Shown here: piece by piece, positions 27,222 through 37,500 of the stretch
Numbering within the stretch: position 1 is the first letter of the stretch
Layout: the number at the start of each line of letters is the position of its first letter
From: CAZSHX01 sp964606895
Lineage (GTDB): Bacteria > Bacteroidota > Ignavibacteria > Kapaibacteriales > UBA2268
Assembly: GCA_964606895.1 (NCBI GenBank)
Contig: CAZSHX010000007.1
Coordinates: 19,464 to 83,463 of the forward strand
Reading direction: 5' to 3'
DNA length: 64,000 nt
Made by a program: the position numbers and the translations under genes
The notes under the pieces: model-generated
The model's database searches: none
Told to the model about the DNA's origin: nothing
The model's input: the letters and a program-made list of their open reading frames with translations, nothing else

Positions 27222-30200
27222 CTAACCAGTAAAATCTTTTCGGATATTGTTTGGTTCCCGTTTGATAGCCTTATTAAATACAATCCGTTATCAATTCCTT
27301 CAGAACTCCAACTCGTTTTGAAACTTCCCTGATTCAAATATCCTTCGAAAATTGTACTTAGTTTTTCACCTTTTATGGTTATCAAATCAATTGATAAATT
27401 CCCGCCTTTTGGAATTGAAAAGTTTATTTCAGCCTTATCAGTTATAGGATTTGGCTGAATTTTCAAAGTCAGCTCATTTGCATCAGGCGAAATTTCTTCA
27501 ACAGATTTTGTTCCCTCAGATGTAAAATGCCATGTATCAGACCATTCACCTTCGCCGCCGTCATTAACTCCGCGAACATGCCAGTAATAATCAGTTCCTG
27601 CGTTCATGGTCTTGAATAATTTGAATGAAGGACTTGTGATTCCCTTATTTTGATAGAATATATTTGCAAATTGAGAATCGGTTGCAATCTCAGCATTGTA
27701 AGTAACTGCACCTGCAAATTCATTCCATTTAAAAGTCGGTTTGGCTTTAACGTTTGTTGTATCATTGTGGGGTTCGAGCAAAGTTCCCTTTGATGGAAGT
27801 CCGACAGTTGTAAATGCCCATGTATCGGACCATTTCCCGATTGAAGCACCGTTTAATCCGCGAACCCGCCAATAGTATTTCGTCAGTATTTTTAGCTTCT
27901 CTGTTGCCTGATAGGAAGTAGTTGTCAAATTATTTGCTGATTGAACAATATTCTGAAAAGTCGCATCATCACTTAATTGCAGTTCATAAATCGTGCTGTT
28001 TCCGTAAGGAATCGGATAAGTTGCATCCTTCCAGCTGAATAGTGGCAGTGCAGGTGCTCCGGTACTGTCATTTTTCGGAGCAATAAGAATTGGTCCGTCG
28101 GGTGAAGGCATTCCGGTAGAAAACACCCAAGTGCTTGACCAGATACTCTCTTTTGCACCATTAACAGCTTTTACTCTCCAAAAAAAATTTGTATTTGCCT
28201 GAAGACCACTTATAACGGTTGAATTAGTGCCGGCTTTAGTTGTTATCGCATTTGAAAAATCGGAATTGGTGGCATACTGAACAGTATATTCAGTAGCACC
28301 ACCGCAAAGGTACCACGTTAATTGCGTTGATACCGGGACATTAATCTTGAAATTCTGAGGTTCGTCAAGTGCCGGAGTTGCAATTCCTGTTTGCTGTGCG
28401 TCTGCCATATAAGGAATAAAATATCTTGTATTCACATTTATGTTTTTATGAATTTTCCTTTTGTTATTCGGATACCAAACTACAACACTATCTATTGTTT
28501 TAGCATCTCCCAGCCCATATAAAAGCTCAAATGAATTTTGTGTGCCTTTGGTACCTGAAGCACTGCCCATCAAATCGCGGTAGAACATTTTTCCGCCTGC
28601 ATAAACAATTGCCCGACTGCCAAATGCATCCATATTGACATTTTCTGCAGGATTCCCCTTTAGCCTGATTGCAAGCCAGTTTCCTTTGTGCTTCATGTCA
28701 TTTCTGAAAAGCTTAACACCTTCGTTACCGCTTGCTACCAAAACATCAATATCTCCGTCGTGGTCAAAATCAAATCTTGCCGCCGCCCACGGACCGTGTA
28801 CTCTAACACCTTGTCCGAGTTCCCAGGTAGCGTCCTTCAGCTTGAAATCGGGTGCTCCCTGATTCAAGTAAAATCTTCCGAATCTTTTTGGCTGACCGTT
28901 AGTGCCTTCTGCTTCGTAAGCAATCTGACCGCTCCACAAATCCTGCCAGCCGTCCAGATCCAAATCTGCCCACAGAACACCTGCATTCATTTCATAGAAT
29001 TTCAATCCCATGTTCAGATGCTGTTCTACGAAAGTGTAATTCGGCGGTCCGCTGTTTCTGAAAATTAATGAAGGATTTGAAAAATACCCTCGGAAATCGG
29101 GATGCCCCAAGTTTCCGACAGCTAAATCGGGGAAACCGTCATTGTTGAAATCCGCCCATTCGCAACCCATACCGTGACCGTAGTTAGTATTATTTCTCGA
29201 AGGAGTCGGAACTCCTTTAACTCCGGTTGGTGTGGCAACGTCAGTAAACATGCCGTTACCGTCGTTACTCAGCAATTCATCGCGGACAAGGCGATAGTTC
29301 GCCACAAAAATATCAGGTTTTAAATCTGTGTTGTAATCGCAGGCAGTAGCTCCGTAGCAGTCAAAAAAGCCGTATCCGAGACTGCTCCCGGCATTGAAAG
29401 GTTCGGCAGAAAGCACTCCGTTTGTTTTTGATTTGTTCGTCAGTGTACCGTCAGGATTGCTTAGCCAAAGTTCATCAGGGAAATATCTTTCCACATAATT
29501 TCCGGCTTTGTCGTTCAAACCCACTCTATTGTTCGCAAGAAACAAATCGAGTTTGCCATCCATATTAAAATCTGACCATACTGCCGAAATACAGGAATAA
29601 GGATTAATAACCGAATCATTTGTCATAGATTTGCCCGTAAGGAAGTCATCTGCGGGATTAGGATAAGGCAGATTAAAAACCTTTTTATTGTCCAAGGCAG
29701 TGAATGTGCCGTCACCATTGTTTTTGTAAATCTTATTATTCGTGAACATCATTTTCAAATCATCATCCCATGCACCATTTATGGCAGAAAAGACATCAAT
29801 ATTGCCATCATTATCAAAATCTCCCCATGATGTAAATCCTGCTGGGACATTTATTTTTGACGATACATTGCTGAATGTGCCGTTCCCGTTATTCTGGAAA
29901 TAATATGAGCCGATATTAACATCATCAAAACCATCATTATTCCAGTCCACTACTCCTACATCCGAAGCCCCGATATTTCCGCCTTCAGCATTAACTAATC
30001 CGGCTATACGATTTATTTCAAGCAAAAAAGGCGGTGGCGGCGGTGCTGAAGTGTTCCCCGAAGGATAATCGTACTCAACTTTTAATCTGACTAAAAAATC
30101 ACCGTTTGCAATATAAAATGCTTCGTTGCCGCCTGTATAAACAGCTGTTTCGTCTGTTAAAAATGAGGTGTATGGTGTTCCGCAACTATTATCATCATAA

Positions 30201-30619
30201 GCAAACCAAGGTCCGTTTGCTTTCAGGATATGTTGAATCACAATCCTGTCGTAACCATCGGAACGCAAACCTGTAACAGGAATATTTACCCATCCCGGTG
30301 TTCCTGAATAATCCACAACAATAGGAGCGTGCTTCGTATTGTATTCCCAAACCCAGCGGGTGGGGCAGATTGCACCTTCGGCAGGGTCGCCGACAATGTA
30401 GATAGTATCTTTTCCGGCTTGGGTACCCGTAAAATAAATTTGTATTTCAGTGATGTTGCAGGGTCCGTCGGGTTGCAAAAGCACCGTTTCATCCCAGTTA
30501 GGACGTGACAGATAGCCAGATGCGACAGGTCTGCCGTTATCACGCTGAACAATTGCAGGTGCAGAAAAAAGCGAGCTTGAAACAAGCAGAGCGATGAAAA
30601 AACAGAATAAAGCTTTCAT
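27218..30619 (-). CDS. Giant secreted FG-GAP/ASPIC-UnbV and fibronectin-like protein with T9SS sorting domain
   Basis: After a signal peptide (about 1-20) and a beta-domain come FG-GAP/VCBS propeller repeats. Their calcium loops are DWNNDGFDD, DFDNDGNIDVF, DFNMDGKLDLF, DFNNDGFPDLAVG, DLDLDGWQDLW and DFDHDGDIDVL (roughly 220-690). An ASPIC/UnbV module follows (about 700-770; SFELLYGLGDAKTIDSVVVW), then three fibronectin-III-like domains ending in YYWRVRGLNG-type strands (about 785-1045). Last is a T9SS type A sorting domain (LKIQPNPITDKAEINFSIPK, then GLYLIRLSNGNQ). It is probably a surface or secreted, calcium-stabilised binding protein. It has 1133 residues. Its overlap with comEC suggests a shared transcript, although a functional connection is not evident. 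Confidence 0.85.
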   Translation of the reverse strand: MKALFCFFIALLVSSSLFSAPAIVQRDNGRPVASGYLSRPNWDETVLLQPDGPCNITEIQIYFTGTQAGKDTIYIVGDPAEGAICPTRWVWEYNTKHAPIVVDYSGTPGWVNIPVTGLRSDGYDRIVIQHILKANGPWFAYDDNSCGTPYTSFLTDETAVYTGGNEAFYIANGDFLVRLKVEYDYPSGNTSAPPPPPFLLEINRIAGLVNAEGGNIGASDVGVVDWNNDGFDDVNIGSYYFQNNGNGTFSNVSSKINVPAGFTSWGDFDNDGNIDVFSAINGAWDDDLKMMFTNNKIYKNNGDGTFTALDNKKVFNLPYPNPADDFLTGKSMTNDSVINPYSCISAVWSDFNMDGKLDLFLANNRVGLNDKAGNYVERYFPDELWLSNPDGTLTNKSKTNGVLSAEPFNAGSSLGYGFFDCYGATACDYNTDLKPDIFVANYRLVRDELLSNDGNGMFTDVATPTGVKGVPTPSRNNTNYGHGMGCEWADFNNDGFPDLAVGNLGHPDFRGYFSNPSLIFRNSGPPNYTFVEQHLNMGLKFYEMNAGVLWADLDLDGWQDLWSGQIAYEAEGTNGQPKRFGRFYLNQGAPDFKLKDATWELGQGVRVHGPWAAARFDFDHDGDIDVLVASGNEGVKLFRNDMKHKGNWLAIRLKGNPAENVNMDAFGSRAIVYAGGKMFYRDLMGSASGTKGTQNSFELLYGLGDAKTIDSVVVWYPNNKRKIHKNINVNTRYFIPYMADAQQTGIATPALDEPQNFKINVPVSTQLTWYLCGGATEYTVQYATNSDFSNAITTKAGTNSTVISGLQANTNFFWRVKAVNGAKESIWSSTWVFSTGMPSPDGPILIAPKNDSTGAPALPLFSWKDATYPIPYGNSTIYELQLSDDATFQNIVQSANNLTTTSYQATEKLKILTKYYWRVRGLNGASIGKWSDTWAFTTVGLPSKGTLLEPHNDTTNVKAKPTFKWNEFAGAVTYNAEIATDSQFANIFYQNKGITSPSFKLFKTMNAGTDYYWHVRGVNDGGEGEWSDTWHFTSEGTKSVEEISPDANELTLKIQPNPITDKAEINFSIPKGGNLSIDLITIKGEKLSTIFEGYLNQGSFKTSWSSEGIDNGLYLIRLSNGNQTISEKILLVR

Positions 30620-30827
30620 ACTATCCTCAAAAATTAATTTTCAATTCATCAGGATACTAATATTGGTATAATTTTTCAAAAAAGCAAGAACTTTATTAGA
30701 AAATAGCATTTTTCTTTTTAAATACCGGAAAAAGCTTCTTGAATTTGGCATTTTATTTTCTTTGTCTTTTGTTATTTTATTCGTAGATTACCAAAGTTAC
30801 TTTTACAAAATATTGAAGAAAATTGAT

Positions 30828-32933
30828 ATGAAAAAGTATTTGTTTGTTTTGTTGGCGATTCTGTGTGGAGCGTCTGCTTTTGCCGAAGTTAACCCATTAA
30901 AAGTATTTGGGTTAGGATATTTAGGTCCAATTGCATTTAGCAAGGATGGTACTCATAATCTCTATTCTGCAAGTGGAAGCGGTTATATTCACGTTAGGGA
31001 TGTTGAAACAGGAATTATCATTGATACAATTGGCGATGGGAGAAGTACAATTGGCACTATAGCAATTAGTCCCGATGGCAGTAAAATTGCGTGCGGTATG
31101 TCAGATATAAGATTATGGGATATCAAAACAGGTATTTTATTAAAAATATTTACCGGACACAGGTATATCGTTACCTCCATTTCTTTTAGTCCTGACGGCA
31201 ATCAGATTGCAAGTGGGAGTCAGGATAGCACAGTCAAATTGTGGGATATTAATTCAGGTAATTTAATAAAAACATTAACCGGACATACAAATGTTGTTTC
31301 GACAGTGGCTTTTTGTCCAGACGGTAAAAGGATAGCAAGTGGAACATGGGATAAAACAATCAATTTATGGGATATAAATTCAGGAAATTTAATACTTGAA
31401 TTCTCAGGTCATACACAAAGTATAAAATCAATAGCATTTAGCCAGGATGGAACAATGCTCGCAAGCGGGAGTGAGGATAGCACAGTCAAATTGTGGGATG
31501 TAAATTCAGGTAATTTATTAAAATCATTTGCTGGACATACAAATGCTGTTCAGACTGTCGCTTTTAGTTCTAAATCAGATAAAATAGCAAGTGGCAGTTG
31601 GGATAACGCAATAAAGCTATGGGATATAAATTCAGGTAACATAATTTTTACTTTCATTGGTCATACAGATTGTATATATAACGTTGTTATAAATCCTGAA
31701 GCTGATAAAATTGCAAGTAGAGGTGCTGATAATACTCTTAAATTATGGAATATGAACTCTGGTCAAATATTACAATCATTTAACGAATATACAGAAGGCT
31801 TTGCATCAGTAGCATTTAGTCCGGATGGTATCAAAATCGTAGGTGGAAATCAGGATTATTCCATAAAATTATGGAATGTCAACAATGGTGATTTAGTGAG
31901 AACATACACTGAAAATATTCGATCAATTAGTTCTATTGCCTTTTGTCCTGATGGTACAAAATTTGCAAGCAGTAGTAATGATGGAACCATAAAAATTTGG
32001 GATGAAAATTCTGCGAACTCACGAAAAACAATCTTTGGAAATAGTGGCATTATTTCATCCATAGCTTTTGGTCCTAAGGGTGATAAAATTGCAAGTGGGA
32101 GTTGGCAAAACACAATTAAGTTATGGGATGTTAATGCCGACAGTCTATTAAAAATTTACTCAGGTCATACTAATCCAGTTACCAGCGTTGCCTATTGCCC
32201 AGATGGGAGTAAATTGGCAAGCGGTTGCTCAGATAATACTATAAATATTTGGGATGAGAAATCGGGAAATATTCTATTTCAATTAAAGGGACATTCAAAG
32301 CAGGTAAATGCTGTAGTATTTAGTCCGGACGGTAGTAAAATTGCAAGCGGTAGTTATGATAATACAGTCAAATTATGGGATGTTAATACAGGAGACTTAA
32401 TAACATCTTTTTCAGGACATATTTGGGGCATTACTTCTGTTGCATTCAGTCCGGATGGCACTAAAATAGCAAGTGGAAGCCAAGATAATTCAATTAAATT
32501 GTGGGATATAAATTCGCAAACTTTAATAAAAACACTTCCAGGTCATGTTCAGGGTGTTATGTCTGTTGTTTTTAATGGTGATGGTAGCCTTCTTGGAAGT
32601 GGTGGTGGTGATGGCACAGTGAAACTTTGGGATGTTTCAGATTTGTTATCGGTTGAGAATTCATCTAACTCACGAACAGAGGAAATCAGCATTTCTCCTA
32701 TTCCTGCTGAAGAATTTATTGAAATAAGTAAACCTTCCGAAGGTTTAGAATCTTCGGAAGGGTATACAAATGCTATTAGAATTTTCAATATCTTTGGGGA
32801 AATCGTTTCCACCTCCGTCTGCTCCGCAGACACCTCCGCCAGCGGAGGACAAAGAATTGACGTTTCAAGATTGCCGTCGGGCGTTTATTTTGTAAGGATA
32901 GGGGATAAAGTCGGAAAGTTTGTAAAGATATAG
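30828..32933 (+). CDS. Secreted WD40 repeat protein with 14 blades and T9SS sorting domain
   Basis: I place the start at the ATG at 30828, where a signal peptide begins (MKKYLFVLLAILCGASAFAE); the longer in-frame start at 30762 adds 22 residues before it. The body has 14 WD40 repeats of about 42 residues, e.g. SISFSPDGNQIASGSQDSTV followed by KLWDINSGNLIKTLTGH. That suggests two seven-bladed propellers. Several blades are nearly identical at DNA level. The C-terminus is a T9SS type A domain (SPIPAEEFIEI, then LPSGVYFVRIGDKVGKFVKI). It is interrupted by palindrome-encoded segments at 32730-32848. WD40 propellers are usually intracellular scaffolds in eukaryotes, so a secreted version should act as a surface binding platform; its ligand is unknown. 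It diverges from the FG-GAP gene. Confidence 0.88.
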   Translation: MKKYLFVLLAILCGASAFAEVNPLKVFGLGYLGPIAFSKDGTHNLYSASGSGYIHVRDVETGIIIDTIGDGRSTIGTIAISPDGSKIACGMSDIRLWDIKTGILLKIFTGHRYIVTSISFSPDGNQIASGSQDSTVKLWDINSGNLIKTLTGHTNVVSTVAFCPDGKRIASGTWDKTINLWDINSGNLILEFSGHTQSIKSIAFSQDGTMLASGSEDSTVKLWDVNSGNLLKSFAGHTNAVQTVAFSSKSDKIASGSWDNAIKLWDINSGNIIFTFIGHTDCIYNVVINPEADKIASRGADNTLKLWNMNSGQILQSFNEYTEGFASVAFSPDGIKIVGGNQDYSIKLWNVNNGDLVRTYTENIRSISSIAFCPDGTKFASSSNDGTIKIWDENSANSRKTIFGNSGIISSIAFGPKGDKIASGSWQNTIKLWDVNADSLLKIYSGHTNPVTSVAYCPDGSKLASGCSDNTINIWDEKSGNILFQLKGHSKQVNAVVFSPDGSKIASGSYDNTVKLWDVNTGDLITSFSGHIWGITSVAFSPDGTKIASGSQDNSIKLWDINSQTLIKTLPGHVQGVMSVVFNGDGSLLGSGGGDGTVKLWDVSDLLSVENSSNSRTEEISISPIPAEEFIEISKPSEGLESSEGYTNAIRIFNIFGEIVSTSVCSADTSASGGQRIDVSRLPSGVYFVRIGDKVGKFVKI
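32730..32848 (+). repeat. Short palindromic insertions inside the WD40 gene's sorting domain
   Basis: AAACCTTCCGAAGGTTT (32730-32746) is a perfect odd-length palindrome, echoed by TCTTCGGAAGG just after. Further on, GTCTGC/GCAGAC (32817-32831) and CCTCCGC/GCGGAGG (32833-32848) form two GC-rich hairpins. They encode KPSEGLESSEG and SVCSADTSASGGQ in frame, in places where a normal sorting domain has short loops. The CTTCCGAAG element recurs in the terminator at 37750. Confidence 0.6.
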
Positions 32934-33045
32934 TTTATTTTACTCTTATTTCATAGCAATAAATATTTATTTTTACGTTTATTGCTTTTGAACTCGTTCT
33001 TTGAAAGTTAGTCAAACTTACCCCGACATTCATCAAAAGGTCGGT

Positions 33046-33184
33046 AAAAATTGCATCTTTGCATCTTTTTCAGCACAAAGATGCAATGGGTAAATAATCG
33101 TTATTAGAAATAATATCAATAGGTTATGCGATAATTAATTGCATCATTCACATTATTTTTTTGATGATGCAATGCAAATTGGGA
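33046..33184 (-). repeat. Dispersed ~140-bp stem-loop repeat, copy D (inverted relative to A-C)
   Basis: On the minus strand this carries the invariant core AACCTATTGATATTATTTC at 33099-33125, with one base changed in the full 27-bp core. A 9-bp perfect hairpin lies on one side (TTGCATCAT 33139-33147 with ATGATGCAA 33164-33172). TTGCATCTTT/AAAGATGCAA (33059-33068, 33077-33086) lies on the other. The same elements in the same order occur three times at 51.5-52.2 kb. Confidence 0.85.
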
Positions 33185-33454
33185 AAATTCAGGAAATATG
33201 AAAATTACAATCTTCATTCAAAATTCTCAATTTCCAATTCTTAATTTCTACCCCTCTCTGCTATGTTTTTCATAGTAAAATATTTTCAAAAAATCAGTGG
33301 GAAAATGTTATTTTTGTAAGATTACATTATGAGTTCATGATTTTTATTTTCTCATCAAAATAATACTGAATCTTTTGTGGTCTTTTTTAATAATAACTTA
33401 AGAAACCGCATTAAGACTATTGTGCGGGATTATTTCTTCAATTTAAATAAAGTA
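33185..33454. other. Non-coding gap upstream of carA
   Basis: This is AT-rich sequence with no convincing ORF, hairpin or known riboswitch. It presumably holds the carAB promoter. Codons before the ATG at 33455 are open back to a GTG at 33377, but conservation begins at MIKEKTAKLILEDG. Confidence 0.5.
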
Positions 33455-34540
33455 ATGATTAAGGAAAAAACTGCTAAACTCATACTCGAAGATGGTACGC
33501 AAATAAAAGGAAAATCTTTCGGCTACGAAGAATCCAATGCAGGCGAAGTGGTTTTCAATACCGCCATGACCGGCTACCCCGAAAGTTTGACCGACCCATC
33601 TTACAAAGGACAAATTCTCACTCTGACATATCCGTTAATCGGCAATTACGGCTCTCCCGCCTTCTCTTCCACTGAAGGACTTCCTGACTTTTTCGAATCC
33701 GAAAATTTACACATCTCTGGGTTGATTGTTTCTGATTATTCATTCAGCTATAATCACTGGAATGCTACAAAGAGTCTTGCAGAGTGGCTGAAGGAAAATA
33801 AAATTCCTGCACTTTACGATATTGACTGCCGTGCCTTGACGAAAGTTCTTCGTGAAAAAGGAACTATGCTTGGGAAAATTGAGTTCGAAGACCAAAAAAT
33901 TGATTTCTACGACCCAAATCTGGTTAATCTTGTTGATAGTGTCAGCACAAAAGAAAAAATAATTTATGGTTCGGGAAAATATAAAATTCTGCTGGTTGAC
34001 TGCGGAGTGAAGACTAATATAATCAAGTATTTGCTCAAGCTGGATACAACCGTTATACGCGTTCCCTGGAATTATGATTTTACTAATGATGATTACGACG
34101 GCTTATTTATTTCAAATGGTCCCGGAGACCCTGTTCAATGCGTTGAAATAATTAATAATCTTAGTAAATCCCTCCAAAAAGACAAGCCGATTTTCGGGAT
34201 ATGTCTCGGGAATCAACTCTTGGCACTTGCAGGAGGTGCAAAAACTTATAAGCTGAAATATGGTCACAGGAGCCACAATCAGCCTGTTATTGAATTTGGA
34301 ACAAACAAGGCATACATCACTTCTCAAAATCATGGATTTGCTGTGGATTCAACAACTCTTTCTGATGAATGGGAGCCATTATTCGTAAATTTGAACGATA
34401 ACTCGAATGAAGGTCTTAAGCATAAGAACAAGCCGTTTTTCTCGGCTCAGTTTCATCCCGAAGCATCAGGCGGTCCAACAGATACGGAGTTTTTATTTGA
34501 TAACTTTATTGAAGTAGTAAAAAAATGGAAAGAAAAATAA
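33455..34540 (+). CDS. carA: Carbamoyl-phosphate synthase small (glutamine amidotransferase) subunit
   Basis: CarA hydrolyses glutamine and passes ammonia to CarB, making carbamoyl phosphate for pyrimidine and arginine synthesis. The start at 33455 gives 361 residues, the usual length, and begins at the conserved KLILEDGTQIKGKSFG. The N-terminal domain has VVFNTAMTGYPESLTDPSY. The class I amidotransferase domain has ISNGPGDP, the nucleophile Cys250 in FGICLGNQLLALAGG, KYGHRSHNQPV and SQNHGFAVD. The catalytic His-Glu lies in AQFHPEASGGPTDTEFLFD. Its last 16 bases overlap carB, so the subunits are translationally coupled. Confidence 0.97.
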   Translation: MIKEKTAKLILEDGTQIKGKSFGYEESNAGEVVFNTAMTGYPESLTDPSYKGQILTLTYPLIGNYGSPAFSSTEGLPDFFESENLHISGLIVSDYSFSYNHWNATKSLAEWLKENKIPALYDIDCRALTKVLREKGTMLGKIEFEDQKIDFYDPNLVNLVDSVSTKEKIIYGSGKYKILLVDCGVKTNIIKYLLKLDTTVIRVPWNYDFTNDDYDGLFISNGPGDPVQCVEIINNLSKSLQKDKPIFGICLGNQLLALAGGAKTYKLKYGHRSHNQPVIEFGTNKAYITSQNHGFAVDSTTLSDEWEPLFVNLNDNSNEGLKHKNKPFFSAQFHPEASGGPTDTEFLFDNFIEVVKKWKEK

Positions 34541-37500
34541 ATAAAGTACTTATTTTGGGTTCGGGTGCTCTAAAAATCGGTGAAGCCGGTGAGTTCGACT
34601 ATTCAGGCTCTCAGGCTCTGAAAGCCCTGAAGGAAGAGAATATCGAAACTGTTCTGATTAACCCAAATATCGCAACAGTTCAAACATCAGAGAAATCTGC
34701 CGATAGGATTTATTTTCTTCCGGTTACTCCCTATTTTGTCGAAAGAGTGATTCAGAAAGAAAAGCCTGACGGGATAATGCTTTCTTTCGGCGGACAGACT
34801 GCATTGAATTGCGGACTTAGTTTGTATAAGGATAATATTTTTGAAAAATACGGAGTTAAAGTTCTTGGAACTCCAATTCAGGCTGTTTTAGATACTGAGG
34901 ACAGGGAACTTTTCGTTAAGAAATTAGATGAAATTAATGTTAAAGTTCCAAGAAGTATAGCTTGCAGTAACATCGAAGATGCTCAGGTAGCCGCTCGAAC
35001 TTTAAGTTTTCCGATAATTATCAGAGCCGGTTTTGCTCTTGGCGGTCTTGGAAGCGGTTTCTGTTCTAATGATAAGGAACTCGAAGCACTTGCTCGGAAA
35101 GCTTTTGCCTATTCTCATCAAATTCTGGTCGAAGAATCATTAAAAGGCTGGAAGGAAATAGAATATGAAGTTGTAAGAGATAAATACGATAACTGCATTA
35201 CAGTTTGCAACATGGAAAACTTCGACCCGCTTGGAATTCATACGGGCGAAAGCATTGTTGTTGCACCTTCTCAAACTCTTACGAATATCGAATATCATAA
35301 TCTGAGAAAATTGGCAATAAAGATTATCCGCCACATTGGGATTGTTGGCGAGTGTAACGTTCAATATGCCCTCGACCCTAATTCCGAGGATTACCGCGTA
35401 ATTGAAGTAAACGCAAGATTATCGCGTTCGTCTGCTCTGGCTTCGAAAGCTACGGGCTATCCGCTGGCATTTGTTGCGGCAAAGCTTGCTTTGGGTTACG
35501 GTCTGCACCAACTGAAAAATTCAATCACAAAAACGACAACAGCCTTTTTCGAACCTGCACTTGACTATATTGTCTGCAAAATTCCAAGATGGGATTTGAA
35601 TAAATTCAAGGAAGTTAGCAAGCAGATTGGAAGCAGTATGAAGAGCGTCGGCGAAGTTATGGCAATTGGCAGAACTTTTGAAGAAGCAATTCAAAAAGGT
35701 CTCAGAATGATTGGTCAGGGAATGCATGGGTTTGTCGGGAATAAAGATATAGTAATTAAAGACATTGAGAAAGATTTATCCGAACCGACAGACATGAGGA
35801 TTTTTGCTGTTGCAAAAGCTCTGACCGGAGGATATACAACCGAACAAATTCATGAACTTACTAAAATTGACCGATGGTTCCTTGATAAACTTAATAATAT
35901 TATTAAAATCAGAACTGACCTGCTGACTTATGATTCACTTGAATCATTATCTGATGAGACTTTACTTAATGCAAAAAAGAAGGGATTTTCAGATTTTCAG
36001 ATTGCAAGATTCGTTTTGAAAAATGATGATTTGACAATGGAAGATGCCGTTATCAAAGTTCGTGAGGAAAGGAAACAGAGGAATATTGTACCTAATGTTA
36101 AGCAAATTGATACTTTGGCGGGAGAATTTCCTGCGAAAACAAATTATCTTTATCTGACTTACTGCGGTACCGAACACGATATTATTCCCGAAAGAGATAA
36201 GCAATCAGTAGTAGTTCTCGGGTCGGGAGCCTACCGCATCGGGAGCAGTGTGGAATTTGACTGGTGCTCGGTTAATGCGGCAAATACTATCAAGAATGTC
36301 GGATTACGCTCAATTATGATTAACTATAATCCTGAAACTGTCAGCACAGATTACGATATTTGCGATAAACTCTATTTTGACGAGCTGACATTCGAAAGAG
36401 TCATGGATATTCTTGACTTTGAGCAACCGCTCGGAACCATTGTTTCAATGGGAGGTCAAATTCCGAACAATCTTGCCATGAAGTTATACAATCAGGGTGC
36501 AAATATTCTCGGAACATCTCCTCATTCAATTGATATGGCGGAAAACAGGCATAAATTTTCCGAATTGCTTGATAAATTGGCAATTGACCAACCGCAATGG
36601 CAGGAACTTACAAATATCGGAGATATATTGAAATTTGCCGATGAAGTCGGATATCCGCTGTTGGTTAGACCATCTTATGTCCTTTCCGGCTCTTCGATGA
36701 ATATAGTTTCAAACGAAACTGAATTAGAGAAATTCCTGCAATTAGCGGCTTCAGTTTCAAAGCAGTATCCCGTTGTAGTTTCCAAATTCATAGAAGATGC
36801 AAAAGAAATCGAAATGGATGCTGTCGCCGATTCCGGTGAAATATTGGCTTATGCAATTTCCGAGCATGTGGAATTTGCCGGTGTTCACTCCGGCGATGCA
36901 ACGATGCTTTTCCCGCCTCAGAAAGTATATGTGGAAACCATCAGAAGAATAAAAAGGATAACAAGTCAGATTGCACTTGAACTGAACATAACAGGACCGT
37001 TCAATCTTCAGTTTCTTGCTAAGGATAACGATGTCAAGGTGATTGAATGTAACGTCAGAGCATCCAGAAGTTTTCCTTTTGTATCGAAAGTCTTGAAATC
37101 CAATTTAATTGAACTTGCTACGAAAGCCATATTGGGCAAAAAGCCAGCCAAACCTAACAAATCCTTGTTTGATTTGGATTATATCGGAGTTAAGGCTCCC
37201 CAATTTTCATTCTCGCGTCTTCATTCCGCCGACCCCGTACTTGGGGTGGAAATGGCTTCCACAGGCGAGGTCGGGTGTTTGGGAGAAAATTATTACGAGG
37301 CAATTCTCAGTTCAATGCTTTCAGTCGGCTATACAATTCCAAAAAAGAATATTCTGTTGTCCAGCGGTCCTGTCAGGTCAAAAACTGAACTCGTAAACAG
37401 CGTAAGACTCTTGTTGGAAAATGGTTATAACGTCTATACAACCGGCGGCTCGAATGAATTTCTCAAGAATGCAGGTATTGAAACCATCAGAATTTACAGA

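Noticed and set aside
28688..29068. 126-codon plus-strand ORF inside the FG-GAP gene
   Set aside because: Antisense of calcium-loop repeats; the minus-strand frame has clear domains and no ribosome site supports this one.
33377..33454. Longer CarA starting at the GTG at 33377
   Set aside because: The extra 26 residues are not like CarA, and the conserved region begins at the ATG at 33455.
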